Notes under the pieces: generated by a model
Database searches by the model: none
Told to the model about the DNA's origin: nothing
The model's input: only the letters and a program-made list of their open reading frames with translations
Translations under genes and position numbers: made by a program
Shown: positions 20,706 through 30,979 of the stretch, in pieces
Numbering within the stretch: position 1 is the first letter of the stretch
Layout of the letters: each line of letters starts with the position of its first letter
Source of the DNA: Paguma larvata
Taxonomy: Eukaryota > Chordata > Mammalia > Carnivora > Viverridae
Length of the DNA stretch: 64,000 nucleotides
Direction: 5' to 3'
NCBI GenBank assembly: GCA_030068075.1
Contig: CM057827.1
Span: forward strand, 67,408,500-67,472,499

Positions 20706-22527
20706 CTTCCCTTCAATGGAATTGTCAGCTTTGCTGAGTATTCAGAGTAGCTGAGTATATGGTGCTACTCTGAATTAGTTCTTTAGTTTTCATTAAAGCA
20801 TTATATTGAATAAGTTAAATATCTCTGCTCCTAATTTAAAATGGTAATGAGAAGCTGAAAATAAAAGGCAGTGCAATGAGAAATATCAGGGACATGCACG
20901 TCAAATTTAATAAAAGGATTCTTTATCCTTGGTTTAGCTCTGGCTTTATTCTTTTGACCAAAAGAGAACAGTGGAATCTTGATATAAAAGAGAAGGCTAT
21001 AAAATGAAGTGTAATGACTTTAGAGATGAATGTATCAGTTCGTGTATTACTTAGTATTGAAATTTAGAAACTCTCAGAAAATCAAATTTTCAAGACCTAT
21101 TAAAAAGACATAATTAATAATTCTACCTGAAACACTTTTCTTTTTTCCATTATTATTAATGGTATTATATGAAGATATGCCTTAATAAAAACACTTTGAG
21201 CAAGAATTTACCTGATGGCTTTCTTAGAGTATTTTTATAACTCCATGTATTTTACTATGTGGTAAGTGTTGTTTATTTCTATATTTGAACATTATTTGCT
21301 ACTATAAAACAGTTAATATAAGACTCCACTTGAGAAAGCTGAAGAAGGCCTTACTTCCAAATTTCCCAGAAGACATACTCAATCCATAATGTATTAAGGT
21401 ATGTTTTCTTTAAAATGATCATGAGCATTATATAATATCTACATATTTTAGAGCCAAATTGAAACAAAATACAAAGGAATAAAAAGTACTGTAGAATGAG
21501 GTTAATTATAGTTTGAGATGTAAGTTTCTATTTGACTGATGAAACCATTTCAACTGACAAAAACCAGTTGGGGCATAGGTAGGTGGATTATAAGACCACA
21601 AGAGGGCAGCAGATGGTCTAAAACTAATGAACTGAGCTGATAGATCTGGAATGATTACAATAGTGAAGGTTTTTACTGTAAAACCAGCCTTTTATAAGTT
21701 TTGGTCTCCCAAGGAGGAAGAATGAGAACATACAAACTGCTTTTACTACAGTAATGCCTTATTTTCTCCCTTTCATATAGGAGACTAGGAAGTTTAGCAA
21801 AAATAGCCACAGGCTACTAGAGTGAGTAAAAGTATTTTCTTGAACCATAGAAAAGGGGGGTTGCAATGTAGCTAGAGAAATTTAGTTCTTTAGTAGCTAA
21901 CACAATTTCTCAATCCTAGCCTAGACCTTTTATAAAATTTCGTATGATTTTCTTTATGATTTAGCCTTTGTGGGTCTAGCCAAAATCCTTAAAGTAATGG
22001 AAAGAAAATTGGACTGAGAGACAGAATCCATGCTTCTAGAGCAATATATTTCACCCTATAGACCAATGAGTCCAACCCCATCATTTTACATAAGATATAT
22101 TATTTGTATTTCTTCCTATTACATAAAATATGAGGTTAGTCACAGAGAGAGAGAGACAGGCTTCCGTCCTCTGAGTGTCCGACCTGCCGTCTGATAAATC
22201 TCCACCACACAGTCAGTCCTCTTGGATAATAGTTCCAGAGGATTTATTTCCATGTCCCAATTTCTAGCCCAGCTACCTGACCCAGCTCTCTGAGAGATGC
22301 TTTCCCCATAGTGGAAATAAAGCTTTTCTGAGCAATTTGTGTCTCTATGTGCGCATGTGCACATATGCACATATGATTCTTACTAGGTCAGTGCATTGGC
22401 CTATTTCTGGCAATAATGCTGCCTTCCTCCAGATCGCCATGATTCCACATTTCCAAGTCACTGTCCTCAAGTTCTTCACTTTGATATCCCACACTCAGTT
22501 AGACAATACATCCAGCCACTTTTACCC
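20706..22527. other. Unassigned AT-rich non-coding sequence
   Basis: About 1.8 kb with no confident repeat. It contains the CTCF-like site at 21596-21610. A weak MIR-like stretch at 21995-22060 ('ttggactgagagacagaatc') is not called. Confidence 0.35.
21596..21610 (+). promoter_or_regulatory. CTCF-like motif
   Basis: CCACAAGAGGGCAGC matches the CTCF core pattern CCASYAGRKGGCRSY at 14 of 15 positions (A instead of C/T at position 5). It lies in AT-rich single-copy sequence, so the GC-rich 15-mer stands out. Occupancy cannot be inferred from sequence alone. Confidence 0.4.
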
Positions 22528-22886
22528 TAAGTGTCTTAGCTCAGGCTGCTATAACAAATTACCATAGACTGGATGGCTTAAACAATGAAAATTTATTTCT
22601 TACAGTTCTGGAGATTGGGAAGTCCAATATCAAGGTGCCTGCAAATCCTATGTCAAGTGAGGGCCCTCTTCCTGGTTTGTAGAAAGAATTCTTCTTGCTG
22701 TATCTTCACGTTTCTCTCATGGGTCTTCTCATAAGGTCACTAATCTCATTCATGACTGGTTCACCTTTGTGAAATGCCTAATGATCTCCCAAAGGCTCCA
22801 CTTTCAAACACCATCACATTAGAGATTAGGGCTCCAACATGAATTTTAGTGGAAGACAAATATTCAATTGATAACACTAATCAGAG
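22528..22886 (+). repeat. Ancient interspersed repeat, copy 1 (family not named)
   Basis: Contains 'ggctgctataacaaattacc', 'atagactggatggcttaaac', 'tttatttcttacagttctgg', 'ggaagtccaatatcaaggtg', 'ctccactttcaaacaccatc' and an end 'ttgataacac'. This is a widespread mammalian repeat text, and the copy at 23708-24096 shares the same order and end motifs. I recognise the pattern but not the family name with confidence (LTR or MER type). Confidence 0.65.
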
Positions 22887-22887
22887 T

Positions 22888-23005
22888 GTGTGTGTATTAT
22901 AGATATACTATATAATCTATATAGTGTATATAGATGTACTATATAAATATATATGTGTATACATTTATATATACTATACATATGAATAGTAAATATATAT
23001 GCATC
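22888..23005. repeat. TA-rich simple repeat
   Basis: Short (TG)n followed by about 100 bp of TATA-type text with many short palindromes (actatataa, atatatgtgtatac). AT-rich and able to fold. Confidence 0.8.
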
Positions 23006-23059
23006 TCTTCTTATTACTATTGTCATCATTGTAGTGTAGAATTTTATTACTCTTCTGGG
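23006..23059. other. Short unassigned gap
   Basis: Nothing recognised. Confidence 0.3.
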
Positions 23060-23235
23060 TTATAAAATCAACTCATAGCTTATCTACCTTCATCAGGCTC
23101 TCTCCACCCTAATCCATCCTCCAGAGAGCTGTCAGAGAAAGCTGCCTTAGCATGACTCTGATCATGTTACTTACCTCCTCGAAAACCCCAAGTGATGACT
23201 ATTTTTTACCAAATCAAATGTGAACACACAGCAAA
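23060..23235 (+). repeat. L2 LINE fossil (upstream part of a split element)
   Basis: 'ccaccctaatccatcctcca', 'agaaagctgccttagcatga' and 'ctgatcatgttacttacctc' match L2 text of the form 'atctgatcatgtcactcccc' preceding 'cttcaatggcttcccat'. It probably belongs with the L2 3' end at 24105-24215, with other DNA between them. Confidence 0.5.
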
Positions 23236-23707
23236 TTTATCAGGGTTTTTTCAAGTATGATCACCTAACAGCACGCTCTGAAAAGTTGAAATGGAATTTT
23301 TAAAAAATTGGAGCTCTGCACTGGACAGCAAACAATTGTGCCCTTCATTTCCCTCATTTATAAAATTAGGTTAGACTACATAACCTTGCAATCACCTTCT
23401 GAAATCAATATTTTGTGAATATAGTTTGTCAACTTTAACTCCTACTTCTTTACATGGACACAAAATACCACCAAAAGGAACAAAACAACTGGCCACTGCT
23501 AGAATACGAGCTGTATTTCTTCCAGCATGATTGTGTTCATAATGCCATAACTCATAGTCTGTCCTTCCAGCTGAGTTTGTCCATCAAAACCCTGCCTGTC
23601 ATTAATTTGAATCTTGCCTGTTCAAACTGCCACCCAAAAGTTTTCTCTCTTACCTCTAAATGTCTTACAAAAGCCATTGAATTTTCCATGTTTCTGTCTT
23701 AGTTCCT
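23236..23707. other. Unassigned, possibly L2 interior
   Basis: Lies between two L2 blocks of the same orientation. 23500-23705 is pyrimidine-rich and could be diverged L2. The 82-codon frame 23454-23702 has no recognisable domain. Confidence 0.3.
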
Positions 23708-24096
23708 ATCTTAGTCAGTTTGGGCTGCTATGATAAATACCATAGGTTGGGGTAACTTAGACAATATGTACTTCTCACAGTTCCAGAGGCTGTAAAGTCC
23801 AAGGTCAAAGTACTGACAGATGCGGTGGCTGCTGAGACCCTATGTCCCGGTTTGTAGATGACCACTTTCTCATTGATTCCTCACACGGTTGAGAGAGAGA
23901 GAGAGAGAGAGAGAGAAAGAATCTCATGTATCTCATGCTATCATGTGTCTCCCCTTACCAGGCCACAAACCCCATTATGAGGGCTCCCTCCCCATGACCT
24001 AAGTGCATCCTAAAATTCTCATCTCCAAATACTTCCATACTGGGGACTAGGAGTTCAACAGATGAATTTGCAGGGGACTCAGTCGATAGCAATTCT
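23708..24096 (+). repeat. Ancient interspersed repeat, copy 2, inserted in an L2
   Basis: Same family as 22528-22886: 'cttagtcagtttgggctgct', 'aaataccataggttggggta', 'cttctcacagttccagaggc', 'aaagtccaaggtcaaagtac' and an end 'gtcgatagca'. It is flanked by pyrimidine-rich sequence on the left and an L2 3' end on the right in matching orientation, so it probably inserted into the L2. It carries an internal (GA)n tract. Confidence 0.65.
23890..23919. repeat. (GA)n microsatellite
   Basis: About 13 GA units inside the copy-2 repeat. Copy 1 lacks the expansion. Confidence 0.9.
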
Positions 24097-24104
24097 CCTA
24101 TTCA

Positions 24105-24215
24105 AATTAAGTGTCAAGAGGGCAGAAACCATGTTTCATCCTTCTATTATCTCCCTTGGACCTTGTTCATTAAAGGTTTTCAATAAATTAAATGATTTAC
24201 TAAATCTTGGATATG
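24105..24215 (+). repeat. L2 LINE 3' end
   Basis: 'aagtgtcaagagggcagaaa', 'ccatgtttcatccttctatt', 'ccttggaccttgttcatta' and 'ttttcaataaattaaatgat' match the L2 3' terminus pattern 'gagggcagggactgtgtctt...ctcaataaatatttgttgaatg'. Confidence 0.65.
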
Positions 24216-25799
24216 AAAGTTAAATAATAGAAGAGATTTAAATTTCTGATAAATAAATTAATATGACTTGATGAAATTCCAGAAGAAAGCTTACCTACCT
24301 CTGATGTGATGACTTATCAAGACCCAGAGTTCTAAGGATAACTGGCAGCTTACAGTCACAGAGAGGAGAGAAAATTTTTATGTGACTTGAACTATTTCAT
24401 CAAAAGAACTCCTCCAGAGCAAATAAAACTAAACAAACGGTATTAAATATAGTCATCAGTGAGACCTTGAGAAGTAGATATTTCTAAGGGTCAAATTTAT
24501 TTGTTAGACATTAAAAATAATTTCCCGTTATGAAAATTCCATTTAAAACTTTTAAAATGACATTTACTAAAGTACATGTATTTAATTAGAAGATAATAAA
24601 TTGATACGGATATAGCATCTTTACAGAACTGAGGGGGAGAATGGATGTTTTAACTTCCATTAAAAATGGAAAAAACCTGAATATAAAAAGAAGTAACTTA
24701 GATGCATCATATAATAAATATATGTCACCTTTCCTCTTCCGACAGAAATAACTAATTCATAATTTGTGAAAGTTAACCAAGCAAAACGAGTCTTGGAAAT
24801 ATATTCTTACTCACTTGCCTTCCTAAAAAAGAGTAAACAGTTTAACATAAAATTTAACAACCAATCAAAATCAGAACATGGTACGCTTCCCATAATTGTA
24901 TCAAGATAGCATCTAATTTAAAAAATAAAGTTTTGGGAAAATATACATGGACACACCCAGCGTACATGAGAGTTTTCTTCAGAATATTCCAGTTCATCTT
25001 TTTGCCTTTGGGATTTCTCCTATCTCCAAACCTTGTCCTAACACTGCATCCTTTCTCTTTAGTGATGGCTTTCCAGAGGCCACAGGAACAAACAAAGAAA
25101 GAGAAAGAGACTACTCCAACTTATGTCTTCCCGCAATGGATCAGGTTCATGATAGCATTATAGGAGAATACATAATCTAAGTTCAAAGGGCTACTTTCGA
25201 TAGTTTTACATGAAAAGATTTAAAAACCCTTTACTCAACATGTTTAACCTCCCTCCTCATAAAAACATTTTCAAATATATGAAGTTATTTAAATGAAATT
25301 ATAGTAGGTCTGGTGACTTTGATCAAAAAGATGTCACAAAAACACTCTGGACAATTTAACAGTGTACTAGAGCTCTGGGTTATTTTTCCAGGTTATACTA
25401 GTCATCCTTTGTGTCTTATATTCTTCTGACGACATAAATTTTCAGAACTCCAGATGAACCTGTGCTGTGTTCTGTGGATATACTGATATATAAAACACAA
25501 CTTCCATGTTCCTACCCTAACGTCCGTCTTGTATTTCATGAACAGTCTATCTTTACATCGTTGCCACCTTACCCTAGTACCTTGTGACCAAAAGCATTTA
25601 TAGTCAGGGCAGCAGTAATATGTTTCCTATGAAAAATAGGCCAGCACCAAAAGGCTGAGATGTAGATTTCGAAACACATTAAACTTTTCTCATGTGTAGG
25701 TCAACTTACTTGCTTAAATTTAATAAAATAAATAAATAAAACAAACAAAAAAATTATTCCTATATGTAAAGTGGTATAATATCATTTGAATGTAGAATT
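24216..25799. other. Unassigned AT-rich non-coding sequence
   Basis: About 1.6 kb. An (AAAT)/(AAAC) run lies at about 25724-25752. Two overlapping 76-77-codon frames at 24933-25180 sit in different phases and have no recognisable domain. The right boundary with L1 is gradual. Confidence 0.35.
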
Positions 25800-27806
25800 T
25801 TATAAGTGAAAGATGTATATTGCAAAAATTGGAGCAATTCCTAAAAAAAACATGGTTAATAAGTCAATCGGTGATTTAGAATAAGAAATTCAAAATTTCC
25901 TAAATTAATGAAAATAAGTCAGAGAAAAAGGGAAACTAACAGATGGGGAAAATGTTTTTAAATAAATATAAATAAACATATAGTAGCTATGAACCTAAAA
26001 AATTTGATACATAAATGTAAATGATCTAAGTACCCCAATTAAAGGGGAAAGATTGACACACTAGATAAAAAAGGAAGACCTATTTTCTCTCTATGAGAAA
26101 CCCATTTTTAATAGAAAGAAATAGGTTAAAAGTAAATTCTGGAAGGGGAGCTTGGGTAGCTCAGGCTCAGTTGGTTAAATTTCGGCTCAGGTCATGATCT
26201 CACAGTTCATTAGATTGAGCCTCGAGTTGGCTCTGTGCTGACGGTTGGAATTCTCTCTCTCCTTCTCTCTCTGACCCTTCCTTGCTTGTGTGCATGCTCT
26301 TTCTCTCTCTCTCTCTCAAAATAAATAAATAAACCTTAAAAAATGTAAATTCTGGAAAATAGATAGATCTTGCAAACAATAATAAGAAGAAACCTGGAGT
26401 TCAATAAATATCAGGCAAGGTGGACTTCAAAACAGGGGATATTATGAATGATAAAAAAGGGCTGAAGGGTTAACTCATTAATAGAACCTAAAAGTCTAAG
26501 TGTATATATACCCACTAATAAATCTTCAAAACACTTGGAGCAAAATATTACATAACTGAAAGTAGAAATAAACTTCCACATTGTAGTTGGAGAATTTAAT
26601 ACTCTTGACACAAAATAAGAAACCTCACAGAAGACTTGAATACCATTGCCTACTAACTTGATGTAATCGACATTATAGAATACTCCACCTTACATCATCA
26701 GAATACAGATCAGTTCCAAGAACATATGAAACATTCATAAAGACCATAAAGCGAGACTCAATAAATTTAAAGAGACTGAAATCCTAAGAGCATTTTCTGA
26801 CCAAATTGAAATTAAAATAGAAATCAATAACAGAAAAATGTATAGAAGCCCCAAGTATCTGAAAAGCTTAAAAGACAAGATTAAATAACCCTTGATTCAA
26901 AGAAGAAGCTGCAAAGTAAATTAGAAATTATTTTGTACTAAACAAAAATGAAAATACAAATATGTCAAAATGTGTGGGAGGATGCTAAAGCGTGTATGTA
27001 GGAAAAATGTTACTTTAATTTTAAATGTTTAGGGAAAAAAGGGGATCTCGGATCAATGATCTAGGTTTTTGCATGAATAAACTCAAAAAGAAGAGCAAAT
27101 AGAATACAGTAAGCAAAAGGTAAAAAATATTAAGGATATAAGAAGAAACAAATGTAATAAAAAACAGAGTGGAGAAAATCAGTAAAATTTGCAAAGACCA
27201 ATAAAATTGGTAAATCACTTGCCAAATTTATCAAAAAAAGAGAAATAGAGAAGATAAAAATAGCAATATTGGGAATAAAATATAGAACATTACACATCTT
27301 ACAGATATTAAAAGGATAATAAAAGGATTATATGAAAACTGTTGATAAATTTGAAAACTAGATGAAATAGACTAATTCACTAAAAGTCTTATTACAAAAC
27401 TGATTCAGAGAGGAATTGAAAATCTGAGTATTCCTATATCTACTAAAGAAGTTGAATTTTAGTTGAGAACTTTCCCATAAAGAAGAAACAAAGCTTGGTT
27501 TTCCATATTAAACAATTTCAACAAACATTTAAGGAAGAATTAATGTCAATCTTTCACAAACTCTATCAAATCATTTGGAAGAAAGGAAAAGTTGTCAGTG
27601 AATTTTACAAAGAAAGCATTACCCAGATACCAAAATCAGGCAGATATTATAAGAAAATAGTACCTTCATGGACAAAGATGTGAAAAGCCTTCACAAAATG
27701 TTAACAAATGAAAACCAGCAATATATGAAAAGGATTTTACATCATGAAGTTTATTTCAAGAATCCAAGTTTGGTTTAAGAGCAAAAACGTCATTCAAGAA
27801 TAAATA
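25800..27806 (+). mobile_element. Old L1 (L1M) ORF2 region, sense, interrupted
   Basis: Diverged L1 ORF2 on the plus strand, in the right order. The endonuclease region is at about 25970-26640 ('aatgtaaatgatctaagtac', 'gaaacccatttttaatagaa', then after a SINE 'caggcaaggtggacttcaaa'). The linker region is at about 26760-27400 ('gaaatcaataacagaaaaat', 'gaagagcaaatagaatacag'). The start of the reverse-transcriptase region is at 27500-27790. The frame at 27495-27683 gives QQTFKEELMSIFHKLYQ and YKESITQIPKSGRYYKK, recognisable as the ORF2 segment before the RT fingers. Many stops and frameshifts; non-functional. Confidence 0.8.
26132..26357 (+). mobile_element. Can-SINE with 13-bp TSD, inserted in L1
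   Basis: The SINE body is 26145-26344, flanked by the perfect duplication GTAAATTCTGGAA at 26132-26144 and 26345-26357. Removing one copy rejoins the L1 text. The head is degraded (ggggagcttgggtagctc), with a (CT)n tract and an ATAAATAAATAAACC tail. The duplication shows insertion by L1-type target-primed reverse transcription. Confidence 0.93.
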
Positions 27807-28790
27807 AATGGTGTTGCAAATAGAAGTATTTCCTTATTTTTTAAACATCTAATAATATTCCACTGTGTGCATATACCATATTTTTCTGTATCACTTCATC
27901 TTTTGATGAACACTTGGGTTATTTCCTGCTTTAGTATTATTATTAATGCTTCAATGAACATGAGAGCTGATATCTCTTTGAGATTCTGATTTTAATTATT
28001 TTCTGTATATATCCAGAGTTGAATTGCTAGGTCATATAATAGTTCTAGTTCTAATTTTTTGAGAGGCATCCATACTATTTTTCATTGTTGTTGTACCATT
28101 TTATATTCCTACCAACAAGGGTTCCATTTCTTATGCTTAGTGAAATAAGCCAGTCACAGAAGGATAAATACTTTATGACTTTCACTTATAGTCAGACTAG
28201 GGGCACCTTGGTGACTCAGTCATTTAAGTGGCCAGCTCTTGGTTTTGGTTCAGGGAATGATCACAAGTTTGGGCTCTATGCTGACAGAGTGAGGCCTGCT
28301 TGGGATTCTCTCTCTCTCTTTCTCTCTCTCTCTCTGCCCCTCCCCCACCCTCACTTTCTCCTCAAAACTAAATAAATGAACTTAAAAAAATAGTCAAACT
28401 CATAGCAACAGAGAATACAGTGCTGATATCAGGGGCTGGGGGATGGAGGAAATGGAGAGGTATTATGCAAACGATATGAAATTTCACTTTTGCAACATGA
28501 ATAAGTTCTAGAGATCAGCTGTACCACATAGTAGTGCCTAGACTGAATAATACAGTATTGTTACCTCAAAAATTGTTTTAAATGGAGCATTCATATAGTG
28601 CTCTTACCTCTGACAGCCAAAAAACAGGATACAGGAAAACCCTAGGATGTGCTGGATATGTCTGTTATCTTAATTACGGTGATGGCATTATAAGTGTTTG
28701 CATATGTACAAATTCATCAAATTCTACACATTCAACATATGCAGTTCTTTGTACATCAGTTATACCTCAATAAAGCTCTTAAAAATAATA
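27807..28790. mobile_element. L1 insertion with internal 5' inversion (twin priming)
   Basis: 27807-28138 reads as antisense L1 ORF2 C-terminus ('taataatattccactgtgtg', 'gatgaacacttgggttattt', 'gaattgctaggtcatataat'). From about 28139 the sequence switches to sense ('gcttagtgaaataagccag') and continues through the 3' UTR to 'acctcaataaagctctt' near 28780. The two parts are almost adjacent in a normal L1, with only a few tens of bases missing. That is the hallmark of twin priming. A SINE at 28199-28389 interrupts the sense part. It sits inside, or at the junction of, older L1 sequence. No clear TSD found. Confidence 0.75.
28188..28400 (+). mobile_element. Can-SINE with 11-bp TSD, inside L1
   Basis: The SINE body is 28199-28389. 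ATAGTCAGACT (28188-28198) and ATAGTCAAACT (28390-28400) are a duplication with one mismatch. Starts ggggcaccttggtgactc, has a long (CT)n tract, and ends aaataaatgaacttaaaaaa. The L1 3' UTR text resumes directly after it. Confidence 0.92.
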
Positions 28791-28799
28791 CTAGAATCC

Positions 28800-28910
28800 A
28801 TCTCAAGAATTGTTTAATTATTGAATGAACTGATGTTTGTTCTGCACTTAGCACAGTATCTGGAAAAGGATAATCATTCAAAATTCACACAATAGGATAA
28901 AATAAATAAA
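28800..28910 (+). repeat. Possible MIR 3' part
   Basis: 'ttctgcacttagcacagtat', 'ctggaaaaggataatcattc' resemble the MIR/L2 tail pattern 'gcttagcacagtgcctggca...cattcaataaat'. Short and diverged. Confidence 0.4.
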
Positions 28911-28914
28911 ATAC

Positions 28915-30750
28915 TTTCAATAAAAAACAACTAATAAATGACTTTAGCCAATTTGTAGACTATTAGGTCAATATGCAGAAATTATTTATATTTCTACAGC
29001 CTAGAAAAAAATGGAAGCTGAAATGAAAGCAACCAACATTTAGAGCAGTATCCAAAAACCATAAAATATTTATGGAAAAATCAGCAGTTTTTATAAGATC
29101 TACACACTGAAAACTGTAAAACATTTCTGAGAAAAAAATCTAAGATCTAAGTAAAAGGAGAGATATACTATATTGATGAATTTGAATATTCAATGTGGTT
29201 AAAATTTAATTCTCCCCAAACCGAGTTCTAGATTTTACTCAATTATAGTAAAACTTTAAGCAGTTTTTTTCTTTTTTGATAGGAATTAATAAGCTGACTT
29301 GAACACTTATGTGAAAATTCAAGGGATCAAGAATAATTAAAACTGAAGATGAAGAACGAAATGAAAGAATTTTCACTTGATTTCAAGACTCAATCTAAAG
29401 CTAGAATAATCAAAAGAATGTGGTATTGGCTAAAAGACAGAGATGCAGATCACTGAAACAAAAGAAAGATTCCAGAAATAAACCCACAAACATATATTTA
29501 CTTGAATTTGGAAAAGTTGCTACGGCAATTCAGTGGTGAAAAGGTAAGTGTTTTTCAAAAAAAACAGTGATATAATAACTGAATATCATTATCAGAGAAA
29601 AAGGACCAACCCTCTCAAATCTTACCTTACATCACACAGAAAAACTAGCTTGAAATGGAGCTAGAACTAAACATAAAAGTTAAAACTATAAAATTTCTAA
29701 GAAACAAATCTTTGTGACCTTACAGATGATGAAATATTTTTAGAGAGTTTATAAAAATAATATAAAATAAACAATAAATTGAGCTTCGTGATTTAAAAAA
29801 ATTCTCTTTGAAAGACATGATCAGGAAAATGAAAAAGCATGACACTAACGAGGAGAAAATATTTGCCATCCATATTACTGAAAATGAGCTTCTATCTAGA
29901 ATATTTAAAGAGCTCATATGTATCAATACAGAGAATGCAAAAGTATCAAAAAGAGGAATGAAACTTCACAAAAGAAGACATGCAAAGCCAACATAAACAG
30001 AAAAAAATGCTCAATGTTATTAATCCCCAGGGAAACAAAAATTTAAATGACAATGAAATACCATTGAATAGTCACTAGAAGGACTAAAAGTTCAAAGATT
30101 GTCAATATTGATTGTTGGCTAAAGATGGTACAATGGGAATTCTCACACGTTGCTAGTGGGAATGCAAAATGGTCACAATTAGCATAGTTTGGAAGTTTCT
30201 AATAAAGTTCAGCATAATCTTACCATATGAACCAGCAACCAAGGATATTTACTAAAAAGAAATAAAAATGTTAGTCCAAATAAAGATTTGTACAGGAATA
30301 TTTACAGCAGGATTATTCATTACAGTTCACAACTGGAAACAGCTCTGAAGTATATCAGCAGGTAAGTGGGTAAACAAATCATTGTGTATCCATATGAATA
30401 TTACTCAGCAGTAAAAAGGAGTAAGTAACAAATACAATGATGTGAATAAATATTTAAAACATTATGCTGAGAAAAAAGTCAGATACAAAAGAATACACGT
30501 GATGCCATTCATTTAAAGCTGCGGGGAAGAAAATCTAAAACATTGATCGAATGTAGATCAATGTTATCAAAGGCGGAGGGATAGAGGAAACTGAATTAGG
30601 AAGGGGCACGAGGAATCTGTTGGGGTCAGAGGATGTTCTATATCTTGATTATTGTGTACCGATTTAGTAAAAATCTTCACTGCACTTAAAAATTATGCAT
30701 TTTATAATTTGTAAATTAAACCTCAATAAAGTTATTAAAACTGCTCCTCT
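28915..30750 (+). mobile_element. Old L1 (L1M) ORF2 3' half and 3' UTR, sense
   Basis: Continuous sense L1. RT/C-terminal text lies at 28925-29100 ('aactaataaatgactttagc'), 29380-29480 ('agaatgtggtattggctaaa') and 29800-30000. The frame at 29808-29996 reads KDMIRKMKKHDTNEEKIFA, the ORF2 block before 'LLSRIFKELI'. The C-terminal end ('gtgggaatgcaaaatggtca', 'ccatatgaatattactcagc') is followed by a 3' UTR ending in 'cctcaataaagttattaaaa' near 30740. It may be the continuation of 25800-27806 across the inner insertion, although a stretch of ORF2 is missing between them. Dead by many stops. Confidence 0.8.
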
Positions 30751-30782
30751 AAAAATTTTGAGCAGAAATAACATGGCAACTA

Positions 30783-30977
30783 TTTTTTTTATGATTATTT
30801 ATAATGAGAGAGAGAGCATGAGCAGGGCAGAGGTAGAGAAAGAGGGGCACAGAGGATCTGAAGTGGCCTCTGTGCTGATAGCAGAGAGCCCGATGAGGGG
30901 CTCGAACTCAGGAACTGTGAGATCACGACCTGAGCCAAAGTCAGACGCTCAACAGACTGAGCCACCCAGGCATCCCA
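30783..30977 (-). mobile_element. Can-SINE (feliform SINEC)
   Basis: Antisense copy just after the L1 3' end: T-rich tail, (GA)n, 'agcatgagcagggcagagg', 'gagatcacgacctgagcca', 'gtcagacgctcaacagactg' and head 'gagccacccaggcatccc'. Flanks aacatggcaactat and aacaatgcaattat are a possible imperfect duplication. Confidence 0.9.
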
Positions 30978-30979
30978 AC

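Noticed and set aside
26132..26357. tRNA-like sequence at SINE heads (also in the other thirteen copies) considered as tRNA genes
   Set aside because: The tRNA-related part belongs to Can-SINEs with (CT)n tracts and A-tails; no complete cloverleaf with intact A and B boxes plus a terminator was seen.
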